64,000 nt of DNA from the NCBI RefSeq assembly GCF_021869535.1, contig NW_026262668.1, forward strand, positions 66,804,058 through 66,868,057. Reading direction: 5' to 3'. The DNA is from Mytilus californianus. Taxonomy: Eukaryota > Mollusca > Bivalvia > Mytilida > Mytilidae. Position 1 is the stretch's first letter, and each line of letters begins with the position of its first letter. The notes beneath the pieces were generated by a model. It made no database searches, was not told the DNA's origin, and worked only from the letters and a program-made list of their open reading frames with translations. Below, one piece after another: positions 32,984 through 45,060 of the stretch. Position numbers and translations under genes: made by a program.

Positions 32984-33190
32984 CTGTGGATTCATTTATT
33001 TCGTTGGTACCAATTTTCGTGGAATAAGGAAAACTTGCATTTTCGTGGATATTTGATTTCGTGGTTTTTCAAAAATCTGCATATAATCGTACAGCAAATT
33101 TGTAATTCGTTGAACCTTTAAATTCGTGGTTTCCCTGTACCCACGAAATCCACGAAAAATAGTATCCAACGAATAATAATGAATTCACAG
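32984..33190. mobile_element. 207-bp MITE with TA target duplication
   Basis: Terminal inverted repeats start ctgtggattcatt and end aatgaattcacag and extend inward over repeated 'ttcgtgg/ccacgaa' blocks to about 45 bases with gaps. Both sides carry TA. The paralogous site in copy 3 (~40975-40990) reads gtaatatatgta, an empty site with a single TA, so insertion with TA duplication after the duplication event is directly visible. TA duplication points to Tc1/mariner-type mobilisation, by inference. Confidence 0.85.
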
Positions 33191-33194
33191 TATA

Positions 33195-33445
33195 TGTATC
33201 AAATATTTAAATCTGACGAATTTGAATAATATTCATAACAATTTGACTAGAATCTGATGTTACAGCCCGGAGGTCGACCTGCTATTAAACATATTAAAAG
33301 GGGGTGAAGGCAAGACGCTAAACAAAAAGGCCGAATCTATAACATAACGTAATGACTTCTTTGACTGCTTCTTTTAATGTGTCGGTTTTTTTGTTTAGCT
33401 CGATATGAATTCAGGCTTTAAATTCATGTAGTTCCCCATCAGGTC
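33195..33445. repeat. Duplicated 3' flank of copy 2, distal part
   Basis: Matches 40985-41220: 'caatttgactag(a/t)atctgatg', 'aggtc(g/a)(a/c)(a/c)ctgc(t/c)attaaa', 'aggcaaga(c/c)'. Further homology, 34825-34920 with 41415-41500 ('acattttatgacacaaaag'), lies beyond insertions in each copy. Confidence 0.7.
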
Positions 33446-33599
33446 TTTACAGTCGCCTCCGTAGTGGTTCTTAAGGTGGTTGGACAGTCCATGTACTGGA
33501 TTGTTGAGCGAAAACGACGCTACCAAAAGCAGCTTGTATTGCAAATATCACTTGTGTTGTCATATCGAAATATGCATGTATCCAAAGTCATCTTGGTAT

Positions 33600-34392
33600 T
33601 GTATATATTTTAAGATGCTATGATGTTGATATGGAAGGTTTTGACATTGAAAAGGTTAAAAAATATTTTGATTAGTAGATATAGGATTTACTGGAAAAAT
33701 ACTATAGAAAATAATGCAAATGTTAAAAAAGGAAAATTGCGTACTTATTTTAAATTTATAAACATCTTCAAAAGGGAAGCATATTTATGTCAAGTTAATA
33801 AATTTCAGTATCGAAAAAGCTTAACTCAATTTAGAATCAGTACTCATCAGTTAGCTATTGAGAAAGGTAGATATAAAAAAAAATCGATAAAGATAAAAAG
33901 ATTTTGTGGGCAGTGTAAAAATATGCAGGTTGAAGACGAGTTTTATTTTTTAATGCAATGCACTGCATATGAAAAGGAACGGAATTTTATTCTTAATGAA
34001 GCATGCATTCAATGTAAAAACTTCCCTTTTATTTCAAAGTATGAACAATTTATTTGGTTAATGTCATGTGAGTCTGAAAATGTTAATATGTCAATGTCAA
34101 GATTTATAAGTACTTGTTTTGAAATAAGAGAAAATTGCATTCCAGTAACTAACTAAATATACATGTAGTAGTGATGTTACAGTAGTTTTTTTTTATGTAT
34201 TAGAGAGGGTTTATGTTCTATTTTAATTATTTTCAAACACCATCTGGTATGGAGTATAGTTATTTAATCATTTATTTTTAATGTAATATATCTAAAAAAT
34301 TACTGTATAATTAATACTATATATATATATGTATATATGCCCGGAAACGGGCCCTTTAATTGGATTCAATAAATATTCTTATTCTTATTCTA
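33600..34392 (+). mobile_element. 5'-truncated LINE with C-terminal zinc-knuckle region
   Basis: An open frame of 178 codons (33620-34156) ends in a pattern typical of LINE polyprotein C-termini: 'LTQFRISTHQLAIEKGRY', then CGQC, then EDEFYFLMQC, i.e. a CCHC-like metal-binding site after the RT. The frame is followed by a GC-tipped hairpin (gcccggaaacgggc) and 'attcaataaatattcttatt', a normal non-LTR 3' end with a short tail repeat. The RT itself is absent, consistent with 5' truncation on insertion. The block is missing from receptor copy 3, so it postdates that duplication. The frame is open but partial. Confidence 0.75.
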
Positions 34393-34469
34393 ATTTTTTA
34401 TCTAGAATTGCATTTTTAATTGTACCGAACATGACGGAATGTTCATATGTTGACATTGGGCGTATCTCT

Positions 34470-34790
34470 TGAACAAAGTTTTCTATGGGACAGGCACACA
34501 AAGAACGCAGAGGGGTTTAACATGTTTGTGTGCGCTCATCCCTCCCTTACCAGTGACAGTGATGTAACAACACAGCATGAGAACAAACTGTAAACATCCG
34601 GTGGAAAGGGATCGAATCATCAGATCCGTACTAATTACAAGCTATTTCAAAACCCTATTTCAACTAATGAATTAACCATGCGTTTCCAGATTAAAATGCC
34701 AATCAGTACAACTCCATTTGATTTTAGTGTAAAGACGACGTGTTGGAAAAGCACGACCTTGTCCAATTCAAAATATACAAGTATCGAAAT
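34470..34790 (+). repeat. Dispersed repeat fragment ('aacatgtttgtgtgcgctc')
   Basis: Collinear with 62235-62640: 'gacaggcacacaaagaa', 'ggtttaacatgtttgtg', 'ccctccc', 'cagtg.tgtaacaacacaacat', 'ttagtgtaaag', 'gaccttgt.caat'. The two copies differ by many substitutions and indels. Parent element unknown. Confidence 0.7.
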
Positions 34791-35855
34791 ATGCATCTAT
34801 CAAAAATGTCAAATTTATTGCAAATAAACCGTTGTAATACATTTTATGACACAAAAGAAGGATAGCTGACGGAGAATTTATTAGAATATAGTGGTTTTGG
34901 TTTCATATTCCTCCCTGTTTTATAATTTTCTTGTAAATGCCAATGGATCGTTATAAATAAAACTATATGTTTTATTTCGATCACGACGATAAAGAGTGAT
35001 TGTTTTTATCTGAAACTACAATGCAAAGGAAGCTTCTTGATATTTGCATATACGGAGAATAACACAAGGGAAATGAAGTTCAGAAATTTTTAATGAAAAA
35101 TGAAGATTTTATTTTTAATAAATACTTTGATACAGTTTCTATCTGACAAACAGTTGTCAAAATGACAAAAAGAATACACATGGTTGTTGTGCTAATTTGT
35201 AATGAATTTTTTTAATTGAGGAAATGATTGTGTTCGCCTTTTGTATAATTTAGAATTCCCAACAGAATCGTAATGTGTTATTCGAGAAAATATCAAGAAT
35301 TTTCTCGAGTCCTTTGTTTGTAGGTTACACTTGTGTAAAATAGACATTGTAATTTCCAACATAAACTCCTTTGTGTGCGGTTTCAAGTAAAATCAAATTA
35401 TAGGATTGTTCGTCATCTGTAATCATTCAAATGCCAAAATTGCCGTACAATTCAAGCTTATTCTAAAAGTTATACTTCCAATTCCTTTTCTTTGGGTCTT
35501 CATGAAAATTTATTTTTAAAGGTGTTTGGCTGTACTGACAAAGTTCCGAAGTTCTGTCTCTATCAGAAACCACTTGGGAATCATATTTGCAAATCATCAG
35601 TAAACCAAAAAGAAATATCTCATGAATATTCAATAAATGCCAAAAAAAGCATCCTCTTTATGATCAACAAAGTTGAAGTCATGTGAAATTATAGATTTGT
35701 TAAATTCAAATCTAATTGTAAAAACATTTTGTGATATCTGATTCATCAAGTTCCAAATGTTTTAACTAAAAAAAAAAGAGCTGAGATCACCTCGGTTGTT
35801 TTTTGGGGGTTTGTGCTGCTTATTCTTCAGATTTCTAAGTTGTGTTTGTGTACTA
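34791..35855. other. Spacer upstream of receptor copy 3, no gene seen
   Basis: AT-rich. 34825-34920 matches 41415-41500 on the far side of copy 3. Small frames (35192-35386, 35492-35686) have no domain. Confidence 0.4.
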
Positions 35856-35859
35856 TTGT

Positions 35860-35945
35860 TTGTCTTTTGGTTATTTTTCATGGCATTGTCAGTTTGTTTT
35901 GGACTGTTGAATATCTCTTTGGTATCTTTCACCTGTCTATTCTAT
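35860..35945 (+). mobile_element. Penelope-like element terminal 3' fragment
   Basis: The sequence 'ggcattgtcagtttgttttggactgttgaat.tctctttggtatctttc' resembles the minus-strand end of the element at 45061-45150 (gcgttgtcagtttattttcg, then tgtcccttggtatccttc). Only the 3' tip is present. Confidence 0.5.
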
Positions 35946-35949
35946 TGAA

Positions 35950-37793
35950 ACCCCCACAAAATGACGCATTTCTAGTATTATTATACAAAAAAATGATGAC
36001 AACACTTTTCGGTGTAGCCTTCTCATTTTGCGGTCAAACTATTTTAATCATTCTTAAAAGTTAATAGAAGTCATCCATGCTTTTTCATTGTTCCTTTACA
36101 AGACAGGTAAAGTTTCTGGTTTTATTTTTTGCAAAGCATTTGATTTTCCTAGATTTTGTAATGAACAATTTTATTTATTTTTCTCCCTTTAAACTAGCAC
36201 CAACTTTTAAGTGCAAAAGTGATGTATCCCTCAGAACGTTTCCCATCCGAACAATCCCCCTTTCCCCCTTGTTGTGAAATGTTTTTCTAGAAATTTCTTC
36301 ATCAAAAAGTCCTGTCTCGTCCATGTTAAAAAATAAAAAAAAAATAAACAAATAGGCAATTTTAGCTTTCAACAATCCTTCGACGTTCGTCAATGTTTCA
36401 CCCGTAAAACAGTAATGTTTAGCTTGAGAAGAGAACTAACCACCATTTAGAAGGTTTAATATCCTATTTATGTAATATCATTAGTAACTTTCAGTTACGT
36501 ATTTTTTAAATCATGATACTGGTAATGTTCAAACACTTTATTTAAATGAGGAAACGTGTTTAGGTATTGGAAAAAATGACAGACTACGGTATCTTTTCTT
36601 ACATTTGCTTCAATTTATGCAATTGGCAATAAACATAAATTATTCCATTACTTAATTTCTCAAACATAAAAACAAGCTAGATGATGCTCTTCTTTTTTTT
36701 CTATTGTTGAGTAGTAGACTTTACTTCTTAAATGTTAATAATTTCCGGAAGGATTCCAGTAGAGTCAAATAATATATATAAAAAACAAGATGCGTTGGCT
36801 GATATCCACTTACTTACTTCATATGAAAAATTCTATTGATAGGCTTTCCACTGAGTGCTGATATTAACCTTCATCGGTGTTCCCACTGTCTGTTTCCCTC
36901 TGCTTGGCTCTTCGTAAAATTTCATATCACGTCTTTGACGTTAAATACGTTAACCCGTCTTAAATAACTTTGACCCGGACATATTACCGACGTCATAATG
37001 AATGAACCGACGTTGATAAGTTTGATCCGATTTGCTTAAAAAACAAAGAAAAACGCGTGTTCTACCATGAAACTACATGTACACAAATAAAATCCGATAA
37101 ATCGTTTATCAGATTTCCATCCTATTTATATTGTAAAAAATCAGCTGCTCAACACAATTTGAAGACTTTTTAAACTCGCTCGCTGCGCTGAATCGACAAA
37201 AAACTTCATGTTGTGACTGCAGCTGATATTTTACAATATCAAAATGCAGACAACCTGGTAATCGGTACATCTTCTATCGCAAATATAATATATCTGTTCC
37301 TACTGTGACTAAACAAAATTTTAGTTCATGGAAAAGATTTACAATGAAGCATTCTTAAAAGTAATTGACATTCACCGATAAATGAATTCACAAGAGGACC
37401 TTATCAAGAGACATTTAACGGATATTTATATGTAAACTATTTTTTTTTCTGTATTTATGTAAATGTCGTTATCTTTTTTGTCATATTTATATATCATTTT
37501 CGGTAAATACCAACGCATCGTCGGTAATAAGAAATTTGATGCAGGTTTATTATGCCAATGGAACTAAAACTTTTGTGATTTAAACATGAAAAGACCTCCT
37601 ATATTTGCCTATATTACACAGAAAACACAAGGGAAATGAAATTTGAAAAATAAAATGATGAGGTCGATGCAATCTAAATGTTAATAAATGGAAAAACACC
37701 GCCAGACAAACAATTGCATAGTAATCACACATCATACAGCTAAGTGATGAAAAGTGTCCGTTCGGTATTTTAATACTCAGAACTTTTAACAAA
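35950..37793. repeat. Duplicated upstream flank of receptor copy 3
   Basis: Homologous in order to 25220-26556 upstream of copy 2, including 'agtagagtca' before a TA run, 'ttctattgataggcttcc', and 'tttatgtaaatgtcgttatc'. An extra block at about 36900-37260, absent from copy 2, carries the foldback at 37128-37239. Confidence 0.75.
37128..37239. repeat. 112-bp foldback element
   Basis: Left arm atattgtaaaaaatcagctg pairs with right arm cagctgatattttacaatat. The centre contains 'ctcgctcgctgcgctg'. It sits within sequence absent from the copy 2 flank. Confidence 0.75.
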
Positions 37794-38996
37794 ATGTTTG
37801 CTATAACATGGATTGTTATTTTGGTAACTGTTAGTTATTGTAATGGAAACTACGAAAGAAAGAGATTGCTAAGACAGAATTTGTCTGAACATTACATCCC
37901 TGAATTGATGCCAATTCTGGACTCTCATCACCCATTACAGGTGAATGTCAAACTTTACGTAATGGCGCTACAAGGACTTGAAGATAAATCACAAATTCTG
38001 ACAGCGTCGGTTTTCTGGTACTTTACATGGAAAGATGAAATATTCAGATGGGATCATTACATGGAATATAAGAACATATCAAGACTGACAGTTAAAGTCA
38101 GTGATATATGGGTTCCCGAAATATATATTGTAAATGATGTAAGGGACATGCCTATTAGAAGTACAGGAGATAATAAAGAGTATGTGATTGTCAGATCAAA
38201 CGGTTACATGACATGGTTTCCAACAAATGAATTGCAAACTTCATGTGCAGTTGATGTTTCAAAATATCCTTTTGATACACAGACATGTTCCATCATAATG
38301 GAGGCCTGGTACCATGACAACAAAAGCTTTTTTCTTAACACAATGGGATCTGGAATAGAAATATCGGAAGTTCACTTTGTTGAAAATGGAAAATGGGACA
38401 TTCTTAATTTATCAGCATATCCATTCCAGTACTAGGATTATGCGGATAATACGTCCGCTTATTCATGTATGCATTATACTTTAATTTTGAAAAGACGATC
38501 TTCCTACCATTTAATTACAATAGCGTTTCCATTTGTAATTCTAATGGCAATTAATTTATCGGTTGTCGTTATTCCAACAAAATGTGGCGAAAAACTTGGA
38601 TTCTGTATGTCACATTTTTTGACAATGATTGTGTTTCTAAACTTGATAGCTCAAAACATGCCTTCCTCATCATTTACGATTTCGTACCTAAAATATCTCA
38701 TCAGTTTGCAGATTTTAGTAAGCGGAATTACAATTTTAATAGTTGCAATACATATTTATTTACAAACCCGAAGCATAGAAGATAGACCTTCCTTCTTAGT
38801 TAGAATCATTTTTAGTCCGATGAGATATTTCCTGCAGAACGATCGTAAGAAGCTTTGCATACGAGCTCGGGATGCTATACATGAAGACTTCATCACATGG
38901 CTTGACATTGACAGAAAAATTAACCGTGGTTTGAATATTTTACTTTTACTAGATGTGATCGCTACTGCTTCCGTATTTGTATTTGTGATTATTTAG
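37794..38996 (+). pseudogene. Cys-loop receptor subunit copy 3, single nonsense codon
   Basis: A 400-codon single-exon reading frame with ATG at 37794, signal peptide (WIVILVTVSYCNG), ligand-binding domain with FWYFTWKDEIFRW, DIWVPEIY, the Cys-loop (C-x13-C), four transmembrane helices with GEKLGF before TM2, and a stop at 38994. It is interrupted only by TAG at 38433, where copy 2 has CAG, in the segment just before the beta10 strand and TM1; the frame is otherwise unbroken on both sides. No vicinal Cys pair in loop C, so non-alpha-like. The product would be a subunit of an acetylcholine- or other amine-gated cation channel in the plasma membrane. It may be a recent pseudogene, a null allele, or a sequencing error at one base. 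Confidence 0.88.
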
Positions 38997-38999
38997 CAT

Positions 39000-41220
39000 A
39001 AAAATGGACACGTTCGTGATATTTATGTCCTTTCAACACTAATCAATGAAAAGAGATCATTGGTAATAACATTTTACTATATAATTGAATTACACTGCTA
39101 ATTTAACTTATCTTCATGGTAGAAATTGATAAATAAACTTATTTAACGAATGTTGTCCTTTTTGTCAACAGTCGGAGCATTTCTTGAAGATTTTTTAAGA
39201 TGAATAGCCATGCCTTTTATACTTATGATTTTCCTTGAATAAAAAGATTGATGTTTCATTCTTGTCTTATATTTGATTTGACTATGTGGGTTGTCAGAGG
39301 AGTTCATATACTTATTGGAAATGAGTACTTGAGTTTCTTTAGCTAGCCTCGTAGAGCAGTATGTTGTTATAAAAGTATTTAGCACATTATTGAATTATTT
39401 AAAAATTTGAATTAAAATACATCTTGTTAAAGCCAAATTTTATATTTCTAGTTTTATTAACAGAATAAATGAAAATGTGTCTTTCTAATTTTACGAATTT
39501 GTACGAATAACGAACATTCTCTTTGGTGCAAGATGATGAACAAATGTACAAAATCAAGAACCTTAGTAGATCACTATCTGTAGCATGGACAGTAAACTGT
39601 TTGCAAAAAATACAAAACATTTCGAATTATGATCAAATTCAAGGTTGTAACCATATTCATAACACTGTAAATAACCTTAATACATTGAATGATAATTATA
39701 AATTCACAAATAACTTTTATCATAAATATCGAAAGTTCAAAAGAAATTTTATATAATTTCAGAAAAAATAATTTTGATGCTCTTTAAATATAATTAGATA
39801 CATTTTTGCGTACTATGAAGCAGTAGTTATTTTGGCAACAAAGTTCCATAGTTTGCAAAAAAAGCAGAATTTTGGCTTAGGAGAGAGAATGTCGTGTATC
39901 GATGGGACCTGAGTAGCATTCAAAGATGTCTCCTTCAAGATGTATCAAAGCTTTTGTTAAATGTACATCGAATTTCTTCATCTTTGAGTACAAGGTTTAC
40001 AATGAAGCTTACTGGATACACGATTCAACAAGCGATATTTTTCACTGTTTTTTTTACAAAAAATTCGTACTCAGAAATTTGACCTAATTTTAGAACTTGG
40101 TTATCATTTAGATTTTGACCTTTAACACCAAAAACTGCCTTGGTCACCTCACGGTTGGTCATCAGAGATTGCCCCCTTATCTAAATGAAAAACCACCTTA
40201 TTGCTGTTCTCTCCTTTTTTGAGTTTGAACCAGGGTTACTGTTACTCTGTCCCCATTGTTGGTTTAAATTAGATCTATCGATGAAAATCTGTCAATAGTT
40301 TTATCAGGTTTTGCAAAACAATTTCTTGCAAACTGTCTAAGCTGGCCAGAGTAAAAAAACATAATCCACTTTGTATAAAACCTTATTGTGGTTATCAACG
40401 GTTGGGATAGGAATGATTTGTTCCTGATCTTGAAAAGTTTTGTGCTGTAACTCTTGCTCTTTATCTTCAAACATCTTATTTAACACGAATTGTAGATCAT
40501 CTTCTTTAATAGCCAGACTTTTATTTTAATCTTTATTCTGGCTTTGGTTAAGCAACATTATGCCACGGTAGACCAATCACGACTAACGCTTTCTACACAA
40601 ACCTGGTATTGATATCGAATAAAAGACTCAACAGACTTCAAATTGACGTCAAAAGGTAACAAAAAGACTCGTATTAGACGTAATGGCGCTGTTTACGACG
40701 GATCGCGACTCAGGCAAACATGGCGGAGATGACATGAAGAAAGATAGTCTGTTGAAACTTGACAATTTTACCTTAACCACTGAATGTAATTTTACATGTG
40801 GATTTAAACAACATATTGCAATTATCAATGAAAATATTAAGGAAGGATAGGAATAAGTAAATCATGAATTTTATTCAGACAAGATCAACGAAAAAGGGAT
40901 TTAGTTTCCTTTCAGAATGAACTTAACGTTATCTTTATTTCTTATAACGATGTATAAATTACTGATTGCTAAAGGTGTAATATATGTACCAAATTTTAAA
41001 TCTGACAACTTTAAATAATCTTAATAACAATTTGACTAGTATCTGATGCTATTGCCCAGAGGTCAAACTGCCATTAAAAATGTTCAAAGTGTGAGGAGGC
41101 AAGACTGCCAAAGAAAAAGGACGATTCCATTACATTATGTTATGTTATGACGTCTTTGACTGCCATTTGTAATGTTTCAGAATCTTTGTAAAGCGCGATA
41201 TAAATTCGGGCTTTAGAAAG
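39000..41220. repeat. Duplicated 3' flank of receptor copy 3
   Basis: Collinear with copy 2 flank pieces 27770-28305, 30239-30750, 32579-32983 and 33191-33440, with the copy-2 insertions missing. It contains the degenerate zinc-knuckle relic at 40264-40470 (minus). 'ttcaaattgacgtcaaaagg' and 'ctgtttacgacggatcgc' are matched to copy 2 near 32648 and 32700. No host gene is seen. Confidence 0.8.
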
Positions 41221-41404
41221 TAAAATAACAAAAATACCAAACTCCAAGGAATATTCAAAGCGGAAAGTCCCTTTTCAAATGGCAAAATCAAAAGCTCAAA
41301 CACATCAAACGAATAGAAAATATCGGTCATATTCCTGACTTGGTACAGACATTTCCTTATGTAGAAAATGGTGGATTAAACCTGGTTTTATAGCTAGCTA
41401 AACC
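41221..41404 (-). mobile_element. Penelope-like element 3'-end insertion
   Basis: Reverse complement of the 3' end at 9530-9715: 'ctagctataaaaccaggttt', 'aatccaccattttctacata', 'gtaccaagtcaggaatatga', 'ttgatgtgtttgagcttttg', ending 'ggtatttttgttatttta'. It interrupts copy 3 flank at the position where copy 2 (33440) lacks it. Confidence 0.8.
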
Positions 41405-41559
41405 TGTTAATGTAAATACATTTTATGACACAAAAGGGGATACCGGACGGCGAATTTATTGTTATATTGTTATTGTTGATCTTGTATTCCTGATAATTGT
41501 TTTCTCTCTATCTTTAGTTTTAGCCCAAAACATAAAAAAAGGGTTAAAAAATCGCCATT

Positions 41560-43000
41560 TAATGGCAATCATTTCTATAAAGAGTCTTCTAACTATTTCA
41601 GCAAAATTTGACTTGTTTGTAGATCTTGTCTTACTGATGATGTTTGCTATTTAAAGTTTCTATCTATCTTATAGTTTTCAAGATAATAGGCAAACCAAAT
41701 AATGGTAAAAATCGTCATCAAAGGGCAACCAAATGAGTCGACTAACAATTTTGACCATTTGATTCATTGTAGATCTTGCCTTGCTTATCATTTTTGATAT
41801 TTAAAGTGTCTATCTATCTATTATAGTTTTCACAATAATAAGCCATACACACTAACTATTGGTAAAAATCGTCATTAAAGAGTAATAACTTCAATAACGA
41901 GGCGACTGAAGAAATCACGCTTTAAAATTATTTGTAGAATCTTGATTTTTTTTATCCTTTTTGCAATTAAAAGTTTCTATTCATCTATTATAGTTTTTGA
42001 GATATTTTAAAGCAAAAACTGCAAACAATTAGTATATATCGTCATTAAAGAGCAAGAACTCTAATAATGAGTCGACTGACGATTTCAGCAAAATTTGACT
42101 TATTTGTAGAACTTGTTTTGCAGATCATTTTTGTTACATACATTTGTAAAGTGTCTATTTAACTATTATAGTTTCAAGATAATAGGCAAAAACACTTAAA
42201 ATTGGTAAAAATCGTCATTGAAGAGCAAGAACTTCAATACTGATTCGAATGAAGATTTCGGCCATTATACCCATTTCGGACGCATGAAATTTATAACGTG
42301 TTGTTTTCATTTGTTTACAGCACTGAGTCGATACCTCTGTGGTGGACTATCAGTCCCCGAGGGTGTATCATCAGCCCAATAGTCAGTTCTTCGATACTGA
42401 CATTATTTATAACAAACCTTTCTAATATTGTCTGTTTATAAAATTTTAAATTATAAAGAAACTAAGGTTTCAACTCCCTCAGGCAAAGTTGACCTTAGAC
42501 GGATTTGGCTATATTTTTAGGTCCTTTTGATTATATAGCTTTTCAATTGCTTCGGTTCTTATACATCCTTGGTTTTCAAATATTCGGCTTTGAGCGTCCC
42601 TGATGAAATTTATAACGCGTTTTCATTTTGTTTGTAGATCTTGTCTTGCTGATCATTTAATTTTGCAATTAAAAGTTTCTATCTATCTATCTATTATAGA
42701 TTTTGAGATATTAAGCAAAAAAACGCAAAAAATTGGCAAAAATCGTCACTAAAGGAAAGGGCAATAACTCTAATAAGGAGTCGTCTGACGATTTTGGCTA
42801 TTTAACTTACTTGTAGATCTTGTTCTTCTTATAATTATTGCTAAAACAGTTTATCTCTATCGATTGTAGTTTTCAAGATGAAATTCAAGGCATAAATTCA
42901 ATTAAAAAGATGGTAGAGTTTGTTCGTTGAGGCAAATAACTTTTATAAGAAGTCGTCTGACAGTTTTGACGTAAAATGACAATAGGTACAGCTCAACATT
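41560..43000. repeat. ~170-bp satellite array, interrupted
   Basis: Repeating unit marked by 'ggtaaaaatcgtcattaaag', 'agtcgactgacgatttt', 'cttgtagatcttgtcttgct' and 'tttctatctatctattatag'. The cgtcat marks lie near 41713, 41870, 42040 and 42213 (spacings 157, 170 and 173), with another unit near 42743. A distinct ~350-bp piece interrupts it at 42285-42636. Related sequence, inverted, is at 55560-55870, and a relative is at 60290-60700. Confidence 0.8.
42285..42636 (+). mobile_element. Insertion in satellite array, flanked by direct repeats
   Basis: The block is bounded by two copies of 'atgaaatttataacg(t/c)gtt' plus 'ttcatttgttt' (42287 and 42605), which look like a duplicated target. The interior (42330-42606) matches duplicated-flank sequence at 14850-15060 and 24560-24785 ('ggtttcaactccctcagg', 'ttcttatacatcctt', 'tcaaatattcgg'). 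It starts with a hairpin region (cactgagtcgatacc...gtccccgagggtgtatcatc) and ends at 'cctgatga', the first half of a hammerhead core. Confidence 0.6.
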
Positions 43001-43084
43001 TTGAATATTTCTGCCTCGTCGAATTTTCTCTATTCAAAGCAGTTTTCAAAACAATAGAAAAAAATTATTTTACCCACAGGTTAT

Positions 43085-43290
43085 ATTTTTAGCCACGTCG
43101 GTCATCTTTTTTGACAGGCAGGTTTTTAAACTAGATAACCCAACGAGGATTGTGGTAAAGTTTGAATAATTTTTGGCCCAGTTGTTTCAGAGGAGAATAT
43201 TTTTGTAAAAGTTACTAGTAACGGACGATGACGACGGACGACGGAAGACAAGTGATGAGAAAAGCTCACTTGGCCCTAAAAAGCGAACTA
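43085..43290 (-). repeat. Dispersed repeat end ('agtgagcttttctcatcac' type)
   Basis: On the minus strand: agtgagcttttctcatcact, followed by a gtc-rich run. The sequence at 55320-55380 starts 'ggcccagagggcc' and reads 'gagcttttcctatcacttgg' in the other orientation, so the two are inverted copies of one family. It adjoins the ~170-bp satellite in both places. Confidence 0.65.
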
Positions 43291-45060
43291 TATAAAAGCA
43301 ATGCCTATATATATACTCAAAGAGACAGACAGTTGTTAAACACGCATTTCTCCTTTTAAATAGGTGGAAAGCAATATAAAAAATCTTGAATGAATTGGCA
43401 TTAATAGCACATTATTGTAATTTAAATGTGTCGAACTAAAAGCTTAATTTTCTTACGATTTTGGCTACCATTGACACATATCCGTGATCATCTATGACAC
43501 GGATATGCCATAACATTCAACCAAATCATGTAGACATTCGTAAAACTTTAAAAACTTGGAAAAACAACAAAACACTTATCATTTCAGCTGAACCAACAAA
43601 CGGATAATGACTGTTCCTATACATTTGTGAGAAGCAAAAGAAGGTAAAATATATTCAAATAAGAGGAGAAGTATATATATGAAACAATTTCCGTGATATA
43701 ATTTGAATTTTCATTTACTGTTCTAAATCATTTCTTGAACATAAATAGACCACGGCAAACAGCTGCGACCGATGATAAGTTCGCAGTTTTGTCGAGAATC
43801 GATCCGAAATTTCTGTTTAAACAAAAGGAGTGTTTTACCTTCTGTGATAGCTTAGACACATGGTAATCTGCAAGAGTTTCCAACTTTCATGAATGCGTAT
43901 TTTTCTTTTATAAAAAATGAAGTGGTACATGTAAAGTCATGTTTTCGCTTTATTTTTTTGTTCTTCTCAAGCTTATCTGTATTCAAAATTTCAGTTTATT
44001 CTAACGGCAATGTCCAAAATGATAATATGGGTTGTTACAAAGTCATTTTTACACGACGTGTTTGCTTTTGCTGTTCCTTAAATATTGCGAGTTTTCTTTG
44101 TTGACCCGTAAAAAACAAACTACGTATTACTTAATTATCATTTTAAGGAAGCAACAAATTTTAGAACACAAATGACAATCATAATGTACTGTACAGACAC
44201 AAGGTTTTATGTTTTATTAATATGTAATTAACAAATCTAAGTCACTATTGTTAGGAAACTAACGTGACTATGCTTGGAAAACACCAATTCCCTTTCATGG
44301 TAAAACGCTTTTTGCAGTTTAAATCGTATCGGAGACTGTCATGACTATATTGTGTGCACATTCTCCTTTACGACCAGAGACTGCAACATTAATAAGGAGA
44401 AATATTCGAATAATTTTTAATGTAGTACTTTTATCCAATCGACCACACTAGTATTCGTAAACCAAAATATTTCAAGGTTCTCAATTTCCTCGGAAGGACA
44501 AAGTCATGATATTTCTGAGATACCAGATTGTCGATATATATATTATCCATTACTTTAATATACACGGAAGAATTATTGATTGATTGAAAGTTACTTGTTT
44601 TGATAACAGGGCTGAAGAGCTGATAAGTTGGACTGCCGCTGGAAAATGAAGGCAAGTAAGTTATATGTAGGAGGAGAACTTTTGTCTTGAAGCAGGACAC
44701 CAAAAAGGATTCATCAGAAGATTGTTGCAAATGTTTTTTAATGAGCATTGAGTGTGACACTCACCTTACACAAGGCATCGGATTTAATGGACGCTATAAC
44801 TTTAGTAGATTGTAACAAGGAGATGCGCTGTAGACAAGACGTAAACAACTATTGAACACTGTGCAGTTTTCATAAATGAGCAAACCCGATAACGTAAGTA
44901 AGCTATCAATTTCCGAGCATGACATGAAACATTTCAAAAGAGAAAACCAACAGCCTGATATAAGCTATGACCAACAAACGAAATACAAATAAGACAGGCA
45001 GCCTTAGGTTAGGTTCGTTTTTAGTCTGGACGTCATTATCCATATTAGGCATTACAGAAT
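43291..45060. other. Intergenic, no supported gene
   Basis: AT-rich. The longest frame is 109 codons on the minus strand (44431-44760). It has no recognisable motif, signal peptide or splice context and its composition follows the surrounding DNA, so it is left uncalled. The last ~120 bases lead into the 3' end of the minus-strand Penelope-like element. Confidence 0.4.

Noticed and set aside
44431-44760. 109-codon minus-strand frame
   Set aside because: No motif, signal peptide or splice context, and AT-rich composition like the surroundings.
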